A stretch of 64,000 nucleotides of DNA from Pirellula staleyi DSM 6068. GTDB taxonomy: Bacteria; Planctomycetota; Planctomycetia; Pirellulales; Pirellulaceae. Both the position numbers and the translations under genes were made by a program. Below the pieces are notes generated by a model, which was given only the letters and a program-made list of their open reading frames with translations, was not told where the DNA came from and did not search any database. The stretch lies in NCBI GenBank assembly GCA_945875845.1, contig CAMCMB010000034.1, positions 1-64,000 on the forward strand. Direction: 5' to 3'. Of this stretch, positions 1 through 9,488 are shown piece by piece. How positions within the stretch are numbered: the stretch's first letter is position 1; each line of letters opens with the position of its first letter.

Positions 1-167
1 AGTCCCAATTCCATGAGATAACCAAACATCTCTCGCTCGGTTTGATCCACCCGTAGTTTTTCTTCCTGCGACCTATCTAGGGTTTCAAACAATTTGGAGA
101 GCGATTCCCACGCATTGGCTGCGTCAAGCATCTTGCAAACCACATCCCTGTCTGACAACATACTCAT
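1..167 (-). CDS. Possible IS-type transposase N-terminus, cut by the window edge
   Basis: This reading frame starts with ATG at 167 and runs off the left edge, giving 55 visible codons. The start follows a strong SD (AAGGAGG, complement of 173-179) five bases upstream; an in-frame ATG at 161 is less well spaced. The visible peptide is acidic and helical, with motifs such as SQEEKLRVDQTERE and MFGYLMEL. It resembles the start of some ISKra4-like transposases as I remember them, but no catalytic residues are visible, so the family is a guess. The existence of a gene is better supported than its identity. Confidence 0.4.
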   Translation of the reverse strand, partial: MSMLSDRDVVCKMLDAANAWESLSKLFETLDRSQEEKLRVDQTEREMFGYLMELG

Positions 168-172
168 TATCG

Positions 173-204
173 CCTCCTTGGTTTTAAGCCTCCTTGGTTT
201 TAAG
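173..204. repeat. 16-bp tandem duplication carrying the ribosome binding site
   Basis: The 16-mer CCTCCTTGGTTTTAAG occurs twice back to back (173-188 and 189-204). On the minus strand each copy supplies an AAGGAGG SD, so the truncated gene starting at 167 has two ribosome binding sites in tandem; only the proximal one is correctly spaced. Confidence 0.85.
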
Positions 205-300
205 TCTGTCTTAAGTCAACAGACATTCGAACCAATGGAGGCGATTCTTTGGATATCAATTCAAATGCTAGCACCGAGATCGTTGAGTTGCACCCATTTC

Positions 301-330
301 GGATTTCGGATTTGGGATTTGGGATTTGGG
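301..330. repeat. 7-bp microsatellite (GGATTTG)n
   Basis: Four consecutive 7-bp units, GGATTTC once then GGATTTG three times, followed by GG. It lies in the spacer between the left-edge gene and the DUF1553 gene at 450. I see no coding sense in it. Confidence 0.8.
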
Positions 331-449
331 CCAGCATTGTTGTCTAGTCCACCGCCGAGGATTGTTTGGCTTTCCTTGCCGAAACATGCTAGACTACTTT
401 TGAACTTTTTCCCGCCTGTTCTCATCCGCGAGAGAACCAAAAACCCACC

Positions 450-3400
450 ATGAGCTTAATCACGCGAATCGCCGCCCTTGTTCTCTCGTGCACATGCTCG
501 CTCGAAGCGTGGTCGCAGTCGAATGCGGAACTTGAGTTCTTCGAAACGACCATACGACCCATTTTGGCAAATCAATGTTTTCAATGCCATGGGAAAGACA
601 CGCAAGAGAATGAGCTCAGGCTGGATTCGCTGCAAGCTATGATCCAGGGTGGTGACGCAGGGCCTGCCATCGTGCCAGGCCATCCGGACGAGAGTTTGCT
701 ATACCGAGCAGTGGCGCATTCCGGCGAACTTCAAATGCCGCCGAAGAAAAAAATCACGAGTCAAGAAATTGCATCGATTCGTCATTGGATCGAGATCGGT
801 GCACCGTGGCCAAAGGACATTGGTAACCCAGATGCTCGAAAGGATTCTTGGCAAAAACACTGGGCCTTTCAAAACATCATGAAACCCGCTGTACCCGCCG
901 TAATCAACGAGTCGTGGTGTTGGAATCCGATCGATCGGTTCGTCTTGAATGAGCTGGAGTTGCGTTCGCTGCAACCATCGAAAGAGACCGACCGAAGAGC
1001 GCTGATTCGACGTGTTACTTTGGATATCACCGGCCTCGTACCAAGCCTTGACGAGATCGAGCAGTTCGCAAACGATCCTGCTCCCGACGCGTATGAGCGC
1101 CTGGTGGATCGACTGCTTGCGTCCCCCGCGTATGGCCAGCAGTTCGCTCGCCAGTGGCTTGACGTGGCGAGGTACTCGGACACCAAAGGCTATGTCTATG
1201 CGCGCGAAGAGCGGTTTTTTGTGCATGCGACTGCCTATCGGGATTGGGTCATTCAGGCGTTTAATGACGACTTGCCCTATGATCGTTTTTTGCAATTGCA
1301 AATCGCAGCGGATCAAGATGCCTCGAAAGACCCCGCTTCGCTCATCGCGATGGGTTTCCTGACACTAGGTCGCCGTTTTCTAGGTGTCACACACGACATT
1401 GTGGATGATCGCATCGATGTGGTGACACGCGGAACCATGGGGCTGACCGCCTCCTGTGCTCGATGCCATGACCATAAATTCGATCCCATTCCGACCGCCG
1501 ATTATTACTCCTTGTATGGGGTGTTTCAGAACAGTATGGAGCGTCAGGTTGAGCTTACCCCCTCAGCACGCCGCCAAGAGGCAGAGTCGGATTTCGAAAA
1601 AGAGCTTCGGAAGCGTGTCACCAAACTTAAGGAAAAGACACTATCGAGCCGGACCGAAGCTGCGCAGCGAGTTCGGCAACGATTTGCAGACTACCTTTTT
1701 TCCCAGTCCGAATTGAGTCGATATCCCGAAGAAGGATTTGATCAGGTACTTGAGACGACCGATATCATCCCGGCGATGGTTCGCCGGTGGGAGAGTTATC
1801 TAGCAAGTCTCGATCGTGGTAGCGACCCCATATTCGGTCCTTGGTTTCTTTACGCCTCGATTCCCAGTGAACGATTTGCCTCGGAGTCCCCGAAAGTTCA
1901 TAGTGAGATTGCCGCTTCACCGAAATTCAATTCCATCCTTGTGGATGCATTGCGAACGCCCCCCACGTCGCTGCGCGAGGTGGCAGATCGCTATGGCGCT
2001 GTGTTTCAGAGTGTCGATGCCGAGGCCAGCACTTCGGCGAACAACGAACTGCGACAAGTCTTGTACGGCCCCAACGCGCCCTGTGAAATTCCAGATGAAG
2101 AAATCGTAACCACGGAAACGTACTTTGACTCGGCCACTTGCACCGAACTCTGGAAACTGCAAGGAGAAGTCGATCGATGGCGATTGCAGAACCGTCAGCA
2201 AGCCAGCGTTGCAGTCGCGTTGTTTGACCGAGATCGGATGGTCGAGCCGAGAGTCTTCAAGCGAGGCAATCCCGCGACGAAAGGTCAAACGATTCCACGG
2301 CACTTTCTATCTCGGTTTGCATCGCTTTCGAGTTCCTCGTTTCAACATGGAAGCGGTCGTCGCGAGTTGGCGGACGCAATTGTTCACCCGGATAACCCGC
2401 TCACGGCTCGCGTATGGATCAACCGGATTTGGCAACATCACTTTGGCGAGGGTTTGGTTCGGACGCCAAGCGATTTCGGGCTAAGAGCAGAACAACCAAG
2501 CCATCCTTTGCTTTTGGACTGGCTAGCGAGTCAACTCCTGGAGAATGGCTGGAGTACGAAAACCATCCACCGGCTCATCCTGACATCTGCTACATACCGA
2601 CAGAGTATTTCAGGTCCAGCGGATGCGAGCGTTCTCGATCGCGCCATTCAAGTGGATCCGGAGAATCGCATGCTGTGGCGAATGTCCCCTCGGAGACTTC
2701 GCTTGGAAGAGATTCGCGATGCTCTTCTAACCATCTCCGGCGATCTCGACCTAAGTCCCACCAACAAGCCGACGGAGATGTTTGGAGCCAAGGACGATAA
2801 CCATCGACGAACCATCTTCGGCTTGGTCGACCGGCAATTCTTGGCAGGTACGTTGCGGATCTTTGATTTCGCAAACCCAGATTTGCACATCGCCAAACGA
2901 AGCGAAACGTCTGTGCCTCAACAGGCTCTCTTCTTTATGAATCACCCATTTGTTGCGTCGCGATCGAAGTCGCTCGTTCGTCACCTTGGGTTACCCACGG
3001 GCAACTTCGACCGGCAGCGATGGATAGTCGACCTTTATGGCGCCGTCTTGCAACGCGTCCCCTCCTCATTGGAGATAGAACAAGCGATTCGGTTTCTTGA
3101 CGATTCCAAGGTGAACGAAGAGAGTCGACCTACGAAGGAATCGATGGCGTGGAAGTACGGTTACGGGGAAGTCGACGAGTCCGTCGGTAAACTCAAGGAC
3201 TTCAAGGAATTGCCGCACTTCACGGGTAGCGCATGGCAGGGAGGTCCAGCCTATCCGGAAAAGACGTTGGGTTGGGTCCAACTGACAGCCGCTGGTGGAC
3301 ATCCTGGTAACGATCAAAAACATGCTTGCGTTCGGCGGTGGGTAGCACCTGATTCGATGGAGATCCGTATTCGATCACGGGCAATGCATGAACCGGAGGT

Positions 3401-3713
3401 TGGGGATGGTGTTCGATTCCGGATTCTGTCTAGCCAGCATGGATTATTGAAGTCGGTGAATCTGAAAGCATCGCAAGAGGAAATGGACGTAGAATCCATT
3501 CGAGTCGAGACAGGGGACACGATCGATTTCGTAGTCGATATCTTCGACGGGCTCAATAGCGATCAACATCTTTGGGCGCCAGAAATTCGATCTGCGGAAC
3601 TTGTTTGGAATGCGAGTCGAGACTTTGGCGGCCCCGTGCAACCAAAATTAAATTCGTTCGAACAACTGGCTCAAATCTTGATGCTGACCAACGAACTCAT
3701 CTTTGTGGACTGA
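450..3713 (+). CDS. PSCyt1-DUF1549-DUF1553 (PSD1) exported planctomycete cytochrome protein with inserted domain
   Basis: An exported protein of 1087 residues. A signal peptide occupies about residues 1-22. A PSCyt1 cytochrome-c-like domain follows, with heme motif CFQCH near residue 43. DUF1549 spans about 160-370, with a second CxxCH (CARCHDH) near 335. DUF1553 begins near 635 (NPLTARVWINRIWQHHFG) and ends with the usual LTNELIFVD. Between the two parts of DUF1553 (about 913-1050) sits a beta-rich insert with the motif HEPEVGDGV, related to a segment of the protein encoded at 5275. The family is nearly restricted to Planctomycetes and relatives; its reaction is unknown, and heme binding is inferred from the motifs. 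The DUF1501 gene follows 18 bases downstream, the usual pairing. Confidence 0.93.
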   Translation: MSLITRIAALVLSCTCSLEAWSQSNAELEFFETTIRPILANQCFQCHGKDTQENELRLDSLQAMIQGGDAGPAIVPGHPDESLLYRAVAHSGELQMPPKKKITSQEIASIRHWIEIGAPWPKDIGNPDARKDSWQKHWAFQNIMKPAVPAVINESWCWNPIDRFVLNELELRSLQPSKETDRRALIRRVTLDITGLVPSLDEIEQFANDPAPDAYERLVDRLLASPAYGQQFARQWLDVARYSDTKGYVYAREERFFVHATAYRDWVIQAFNDDLPYDRFLQLQIAADQDASKDPASLIAMGFLTLGRRFLGVTHDIVDDRIDVVTRGTMGLTASCARCHDHKFDPIPTADYYSLYGVFQNSMERQVELTPSARRQEAESDFEKELRKRVTKLKEKTLSSRTEAAQRVRQRFADYLFSQSELSRYPEEGFDQVLETTDIIPAMVRRWESYLASLDRGSDPIFGPWFLYASIPSERFASESPKVHSEIAASPKFNSILVDALRTPPTSLREVADRYGAVFQSVDAEASTSANNELRQVLYGPNAPCEIPDEEIVTTETYFDSATCTELWKLQGEVDRWRLQNRQQASVAVALFDRDRMVEPRVFKRGNPATKGQTIPRHFLSRFASLSSSSFQHGSGRRELADAIVHPDNPLTARVWINRIWQHHFGEGLVRTPSDFGLRAEQPSHPLLLDWLASQLLENGWSTKTIHRLILTSATYRQSISGPADASVLDRAIQVDPENRMLWRMSPRRLRLEEIRDALLTISGDLDLSPTNKPTEMFGAKDDNHRRTIFGLVDRQFLAGTLRIFDFANPDLHIAKRSETSVPQQALFFMNHPFVASRSKSLVRHLGLPTGNFDRQRWIVDLYGAVLQRVPSSLEIEQAIRFLDDSKVNEESRPTKESMAWKYGYGEVDESVGKLKDFKELPHFTGSAWQGGPAYPEKTLGWVQLTAAGGHPGNDQKHACVRRWVAPDSMEIRIRSRAMHEPEVGDGVRFRILSSQHGLLKSVNLKASQEEMDVESIRVETGDTIDFVVDIFDGLNSDQHLWAPEIRSAELVWNASRDFGGPVQPKLNSFEQLAQILMLTNELIFVD

Positions 3714-3731
3714 CAGTACTAGGATTCGCGT

Positions 3732-5159
3732 ATGCAAGAGCAACTTTCGGAAATGATGGATCGGCGGGCATTGCTGCAGCGGTCAGGGCTGGGGCTGGGC
3801 AGCCTTGGTTTGATGTCGCTCATGCGTGAGCAAGGGTTGGGAATAGAAGGGTCAAAGGGCTCCCAACCGGAGAGCCTCATGGGGGCTCGTGTTCCTCATT
3901 TTCCTGGTCGTGCCAAGAGGGTCATTCATTTCTTTTTGAATGGGGGACCGTCCCACGTCGACACCTTCGATCCAAAACCTGCCTTGCAAAAGTATGCAGG
4001 GCAGCCAGTACCTACCAATTTGACCACGGAGCGGAAGACCGGTGCCGCCTTTCCATCGCCTTTTTCGTTCAAGAGATATGGGGAGAGCGGAATCGAGGTG
4101 AGCGAGTTATTCGCCAAGACAGCCGAACACATTGACAACATCGCGGTGATCCGGTCGATGTATGCGCAAGTTCCAAACCATGAGCCTTCGCTGATGTTGA
4201 TGAACTGTGGGGATTCCGTGCAACCGCGCCCAAGTGTCGGTGCTTGGGTGCTCTACGGATTGGGGGTTGAGAATCAAAACTTGCCAGGTTTCATTGCGAT
4301 GTGCCCCAATGGTTACCCAATCAAAGATTCCGAGAACTGGCAATCCGGATTCCTGCCGGGCGTATTTCAAGGGACATTTATCGATCCCAAGCATCGCGAA
4401 ATCGAGCAACTGATTGAAAACATTCGCAGTCCCCACGCTTCGTTGAAATCCCAACGGCAACAGCTTGATCTATTGCAAGCGCTCAATGAGAAGCATCAGC
4501 AAACGCGGATCGACCCACGACTGAATTCACGGATTCAGTCATTTGAATTGGCATTTCGGATGCAAATGGACGCAACGGATGCGTTTGATATTTCGAAAGA
4601 AAGCCAGCAGACACTAGAAATGTATGGTGACGGTGTCCATGGCAGGCAAACGCTCATTGCGCGTAGGCTGGTCGAGCGCGGCGTGCGATACGTTCAGCTT
4701 TGGCACGGAGCAGGGCAACCGTGGGACAATCACAATGACATCGAAAAAAACCATCGAAAACTTGCGGCGGAAATCGACCAACCGATTGCGGCCTTGTTAA
4801 TGGATTTGAAGCAGCGTGGCATGTTGGATGAGACGCTGGTCGTGTGGGGTGGAGAATTCGGACGTACACCCACGGTTGAATTGAGCGGTCAGGGGAAATC
4901 GCTTTTGGGACGAGATCACAATCATTACGGATTTTCGGTTTGGATGGCGGGTGGCGGTATTCGTGGTGGAACAGTCTACGGCGCAACAGACGATTTTGGA
5001 TTCAAGGCTGTCGACAAGCCAGTCAGTGTCCATGATCTTCATGCGACGATGCTTCATCTGCTGGGCTTCGATCACGAGAAGCTAACGTACCGCTATGCAG
5101 GCCGTGATTTTCGCTTGACCGACGTTCATGGCCAAGTGTTGCAGGATATCGTTGCATGA
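3732..5159 (+). CDS. DUF1501 family exported protein
   Basis: A 475-residue member of DUF1501, a family structurally related to sulfatases/alkaline phosphatases. The N-terminus has MDRRALLQRSG followed by a Gly/Leu-rich stretch, a twin-arginine-like export signal; translation may start at the first Met or at Met9 just before the RR. Family signatures visible are NGGPSHVDTFDPK near residue 72, GGEFGRTP near 374 and DHNHYGFSVWMAGGG near 397. It lies 18 bases after the DUF1553 gene and is presumably co-transcribed; these two families occur as pairs throughout Planctomycetes. Substrate and reaction are not known, and a sulfatase or phosphatase role would be guesswork. Confidence 0.93.
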   Translation: MQEQLSEMMDRRALLQRSGLGLGSLGLMSLMREQGLGIEGSKGSQPESLMGARVPHFPGRAKRVIHFFLNGGPSHVDTFDPKPALQKYAGQPVPTNLTTERKTGAAFPSPFSFKRYGESGIEVSELFAKTAEHIDNIAVIRSMYAQVPNHEPSLMLMNCGDSVQPRPSVGAWVLYGLGVENQNLPGFIAMCPNGYPIKDSENWQSGFLPGVFQGTFIDPKHREIEQLIENIRSPHASLKSQRQQLDLLQALNEKHQQTRIDPRLNSRIQSFELAFRMQMDATDAFDISKESQQTLEMYGDGVHGRQTLIARRLVERGVRYVQLWHGAGQPWDNHNDIEKNHRKLAAEIDQPIAALLMDLKQRGMLDETLVVWGGEFGRTPTVELSGQGKSLLGRDHNHYGFSVWMAGGGIRGGTVYGATDDFGFKAVDKPVSVHDLHATMLHLLGFDHEKLTYRYAGRDFRLTDVHGQVLQDIVA

Positions 5160-5274
5160 GACGTGAGAACAACCGGATTCTATTCTCCGCTACCGATCTA
5201 GCCCATTTCCTATTTAGCTTATATTAGCGATACCTTTATTAATCGCGAGAACTCCTGACCTGAGCCACACCCCT

Positions 5275-8200
5275 ATGTACTCTCCGAATCGCTTCGCTTA
5301 CTGTCTAGTCGTTGTTTTCTTTGCCTGCTCGTCCGTCCGAGGCGACGACGAGTTTATGTCGACGATCCAACCCATACTGCGTGAATATTGCCTCGAATGC
5401 CATTCGACAAAAGCCATGAAGGGAGAGCTTGATCTAGAGCAATTTACTTCGGGCGCGATCGTGACAACGCAACCCAAGATTTGGGAAGGTGTGCTCGAGC
5501 AACTCGCCAACAACGAAATGCCGCCGAAAGATCAACGTCAGCCGTCGCAGTCGCAAAAGGCAACCCTCACCAATTGGGTGCAACGAACGTTAGATCAAGT
5601 TGCGATGGCGAATGCGGGAGACCCAGGCAACGTGGTTCTGAGGCGATTGTCGAATTCGGAATATACTTACACACTTCGGGATTTGACCGGCGTCGAGTCT
5701 CTCGATCCAGCCCATGAATTTCCAGTAGATGGAGCTGCCGGTGAGGGCTTCACGAATACAGGCGCGGCGTTGGTCATGTCTCCGTCGCTGTTAACCAAGT
5801 ATCTCGACGCAGCCAAAAAAATTGCCGAGCATGCGATCCTGTTGCCCGATGGAATTCGTTTCGCCGCCAACCCAAGCGCACGCGATTTGACGGATGACAC
5901 TCTGACAAAAATCCGCAGTTTTTATGCTCGGTTTAGTGAAACCGGAGGCGCTACGCCTGTCAATCTTCAGGGCATCCAATTCGATACGAACGCGGGTGGA
6001 CGGTTGCCGCTAGACAAGTCGTTGGCTGCACTTTCGGGAGAGCGACTCGCAATAACGAACGGCAGCAAGTCGATCGCGGAAGTGGCCCGAGGTGGACGTG
6101 TCAATGCAAAGTACCTCGGTCTGCTATGGGCGATGCTGCACGACAAGCAGCCGTCCTTGGTATTGGATTCATTGCGAGCCAAATGGCGAGAGGGAACGCT
6201 GGTGGCCGCGGACGTCGAGGCTTGGCAAAAATCGTTATGGCGATTCGCCAGTGTTGGACATATCGGCAAGCTGAACGGTCCCAAAGGCTGGCAGGAACCG
6301 GTGACGCCGTTGGTTGCTCAGAATGAGATGCGTTTAAAACTTACGGCTCCCAAAGATGGGAGCGACTTTACGTTTTATCTTTCGGCTGGCGATGCGGGGG
6401 ATGGAAATGAAAACGACTTTGCCCTATGGGAGAATGCGAGGCTGGTCGCGGCTGGTCGTCCAGACCTGCCTCTTCGCGATGTCCAAACCGTTTTGCAGCA
6501 ACTCGCGGAACGACGAAAAACGGTCGTCGCGAGCTCCGTGAAGTGCTTGGCTGCCGCATCTGAGGCGGACCTGGCCAAGGAACGCACCGACATCCCGACT
6601 TTAGCGGATAAGCACGGAGTCGATCCTGAAATCCTTGCCGGCTGGTTGGATTATCTCGGAATCGGTTCTTCGGGAGCAGCAAAGTTAGGGACCTTGATTT
6701 CGAACAAAATGCTGAGCACCCCCGACTACAACTTCATCCAAGGTTGGAGCGGTGCGGACGCATTGTCCGTCCTTGCGAATTCGTCGGATACGTCTGTACG
6801 CGTTCCGGGCACTATGAAAGCGCATGGAGTGGCAGCCCATCCGTCACCCAAACTGGCCGTCGTCATCGGCTGGAGAAGCCCCGTGGCGGGTCAAATGACG
6901 ATCGAAGGCAGTATTCAGCATGCCCACCCAGAGTGCGGTAATGGAGTGACTTGGGCATTGGAGGTACGCCGAGGCCATACGCGTGAGCGGCTGGCCAGTG
7001 GTGTGAGCAATCGGGCAACGTTGGTCAATATGGGGCGATTTGAAAATGTCCGTGTTTTCCCTGGCGACGTTGTGGCCGTGGTCATCGGACCGCGAGATGG
7101 CGATCACACCTGCGACCTGACTGCTATCGACTTGGTACTCAATGACGGGCAACGCGAATGGAATCTCGCCAAAGATATTTCTCCGGATATCCTCGTAGGC
7201 AACCCACACGCGGATACTCAAGGCAACAAGGACGTGTGGCATTTTTGCGGAGAACCAACCGCGTCGGATTCCGCCCCCACCATTCCTCCCGGCTCGCTAT
7301 TGGGACAATGGCACAAGACGACTGACCTTGCCGAGCGACAAAGCTTGGCCGTTCAGTTGCAGCAGTTGCTTGAAAAGGAATGGGATACGGCGGATTCTGA
7401 ATCCCCGAATCGTGCGCTACGTCAGCAGCTACTCTCGTTCCAAGGTCCCCTACTCTCGGCGTCAATGCGCACCACACTGCGCAGCAGTCAGAAACCTGCC
7501 GAGGAAGGAAACATTACGCCGTACGGTCTTAATCCTATGTTGTTCGGCAAACATCCAAAGGGCGGCGAAGTGGATCCAATGAGCCTCTGCGTAAGTGCCC
7601 CCTCGCTGATCGAAGTGAAATTGCCGGCCTCGCTTGCTGAGGGTGCCGAGTTGGTTGTCACCGGCAAACTGGATCCCGCTCATGGCAAAGAAGGGAGCGT
7701 GCAGATGCAAGTGTTGACGACGAAACCGGAGACACTCTCAGGCATTGCGGCCAGCAAGTCGGAAACGAAAGTGGTGAATGGCCAGTGGTCCGACAATAAC
7801 TTGCGCACAATCTATAGTTCCGCAGTGATCGTGAATGACAACAGCCAAGCACGTCGTCGTTTCGAAAACGCGTTTGATGACTTCCGCAAGTTTTTTCCAG
7901 CAGCCCTTTGCTACACGAAAATCGTTCCAGTCGATGAAGTGGTTACACTGACTTTATTCTATCGGGAAGACGATCACTTGAAACGACTTATGCTGGATGA
8001 CCAACAGGCAGCTGAATTGGATCGGTTATGGGACGAACTACGCTTTGTCAGCGAAGCACCGCTCAAACAAGTCGATGTGTTCGAACAGCTATATCAATTC
8101 GCAACCCAGGACGCGAGTCCAGAAGCGTTCGAGCCGCTTCGCGAGCCGATCCAACGCGAAGCCGAGGCGTTTAAGAAACGTATCGTCGATGTCGAACCGA

Positions 8201-9447
8201 AGCAAATTCAAAGCGTGCTCGACTTCGCAGTGAGAGCGTGGCGACGTCCTCTCTCGAAACCCGAATGGAACCAATTGCAATCGCTCTATCAAAAGCTTCG
8301 CGAGCAAGAACTGTCGCATCCGTCCGCGGTTCGAATGTTGATCGCTCGCATACTCGTCTCGCCTGCTTTCATGTATCGCGAGGAAATAGCTGGACTCGGC
8401 CTGCAAGCCAAGCCCGTAAATGATTGGGAGTTCGCGACTCGATTGAGTTACTTTCTGTGGTCTTCGTCGCCCGACGAAGAGCTTCGGGCGATTGCCGCTG
8501 CCGGTAAACTTCACGATACCGAAACGCTTGTAGCCCAAACCCGCCGAATGTTAAAGGACCCGAAAGTCCGCCGGCTAGCAACCGAATTCGGTTGCCAATG
8601 GTTGCATATTCGCGATCTGGAAACATTGGATGAAAAAAGCGAACGACATTTTCCGACGTTCGTCTCGTTGCGGGGCGACATGCAAGAGGAGGCGGTCCGT
8701 TTCTTCATCGATTTGTTCCAAGCCGATCGTTCCGTGCTCTCGCTGCTCAACGCCGATCATAGCTTCATGAATGGTGCACTAGCGAAACATTATGGGATCG
8801 AGGTAAGCAGCCCCGACTGGCAGCGAGTGGATGGGCTGCGTTCCAGCGGGCGTGGCGGAATCCTGGGCTTTGCCAGCACCCTCGCCAAGCAGAGCGGGGC
8901 ATCTCGCACAAGCCCGATATTGCGGGGCAACTGGCTCTGCGAGGTTGTGCTTGGCGAAAAATTGCCACGACCGCCTAAAGATGTCCCTGTACTCCCCGAA
9001 GAAGCGCCGCAAGGACTTACGGAGCGCCAATTAATCGAACAGCACAGCGGCAATGTCCAATGCGCTCGATGTCATGAACGCATCGATCCTTTCGGCTTTG
9101 CACTGGAAGGCTTTGACGCTATCGGCCGAAGTCGCAGCCAAGACGCGGCGGGGCTACCTATCAATACACTTGCGAAACTGCCCGATGGAGGCCAAATCCA
9201 AGGTCTAGATGGGCTACGAGACTATCTTCTGGAGAAACGCGAAGATGATTTTCTCAGGCAGTTCTGCCGTAAGCTGTTAGGATATTCTCTCGGACGCAGC
9301 GTCCAGCTTTCCGACAAACCACTCCTTGAGACTATGCTCGCTCAACTCAAGGCCAACAATACCACAGTCACTACGGCTATCGAACTCATCGTCCGCAGCC
9401 CGCAGTTCCGCGAAGTTCGCGGCCGAGATTTCATTACAAACGACTGA
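5275..9447 (+). CDS. PSCyt1-DUF1587-DUF1595-DUF1592-DUF1588-DUF1585 exported cytochrome protein, with a large insert
   Basis: An exported 1390-residue protein with a signal peptide (about 1-23). In order: PSCyt1 with CLECH near residue 40, DUF1587 at about 122-200 (RRLSNSEYTYTLRDLTG), DUF1595 at about 975-1040, DUF1592 at about 1049-1175 (FATRLSYFLWSS), DUF1588 with a second heme motif CARCHERIDPFGF near 1263, and DUF1585 at the C-terminus. Members without an insert are usually about 700-900 residues. Here about 600 extra residues separate DUF1587 from DUF1595, including a beta-rich segment (about 505-625, motif HPECGNGV) that resembles the insert in the protein encoded at 450. Function unknown; two covalent hemes are inferred from CxxCH. 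The DUF1552 gene follows 41 bases downstream. Confidence 0.9.
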   Translation: MYSPNRFAYCLVVVFFACSSVRGDDEFMSTIQPILREYCLECHSTKAMKGELDLEQFTSGAIVTTQPKIWEGVLEQLANNEMPPKDQRQPSQSQKATLTNWVQRTLDQVAMANAGDPGNVVLRRLSNSEYTYTLRDLTGVESLDPAHEFPVDGAAGEGFTNTGAALVMSPSLLTKYLDAAKKIAEHAILLPDGIRFAANPSARDLTDDTLTKIRSFYARFSETGGATPVNLQGIQFDTNAGGRLPLDKSLAALSGERLAITNGSKSIAEVARGGRVNAKYLGLLWAMLHDKQPSLVLDSLRAKWREGTLVAADVEAWQKSLWRFASVGHIGKLNGPKGWQEPVTPLVAQNEMRLKLTAPKDGSDFTFYLSAGDAGDGNENDFALWENARLVAAGRPDLPLRDVQTVLQQLAERRKTVVASSVKCLAAASEADLAKERTDIPTLADKHGVDPEILAGWLDYLGIGSSGAAKLGTLISNKMLSTPDYNFIQGWSGADALSVLANSSDTSVRVPGTMKAHGVAAHPSPKLAVVIGWRSPVAGQMTIEGSIQHAHPECGNGVTWALEVRRGHTRERLASGVSNRATLVNMGRFENVRVFPGDVVAVVIGPRDGDHTCDLTAIDLVLNDGQREWNLAKDISPDILVGNPHADTQGNKDVWHFCGEPTASDSAPTIPPGSLLGQWHKTTDLAERQSLAVQLQQLLEKEWDTADSESPNRALRQQLLSFQGPLLSASMRTTLRSSQKPAEEGNITPYGLNPMLFGKHPKGGEVDPMSLCVSAPSLIEVKLPASLAEGAELVVTGKLDPAHGKEGSVQMQVLTTKPETLSGIAASKSETKVVNGQWSDNNLRTIYSSAVIVNDNSQARRRFENAFDDFRKFFPAALCYTKIVPVDEVVTLTLFYREDDHLKRLMLDDQQAAELDRLWDELRFVSEAPLKQVDVFEQLYQFATQDASPEAFEPLREPIQREAEAFKKRIVDVEPKQIQSVLDFAVRAWRRPLSKPEWNQLQSLYQKLREQELSHPSAVRMLIARILVSPAFMYREEIAGLGLQAKPVNDWEFATRLSYFLWSSSPDEELRAIAAAGKLHDTETLVAQTRRMLKDPKVRRLATEFGCQWLHIRDLETLDEKSERHFPTFVSLRGDMQEEAVRFFIDLFQADRSVLSLLNADHSFMNGALAKHYGIEVSSPDWQRVDGLRSSGRGGILGFASTLAKQSGASRTSPILRGNWLCEVVLGEKLPRPPKDVPVLPEEAPQGLTERQLIEQHSGNVQCARCHERIDPFGFALEGFDAIGRSRSQDAAGLPINTLAKLPDGGQIQGLDGLRDYLLEKREDDFLRQFCRKLLGYSLGRSVQLSDKPLLETMLAQLKANNTTVTTAIELIVRSPQFREVRGRDFITND

Positions 9448-9488
9448 CTATTCCACTTTTTCAATCGCAACCTAGCAACGGGGTCCAT

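Noticed and set aside
94-453. 119-residue plus-strand frame at the left end
   Set aside because: It runs antisense to the SD-equipped gene at 1-167, crosses two microsatellite-like repeats and has no family character.
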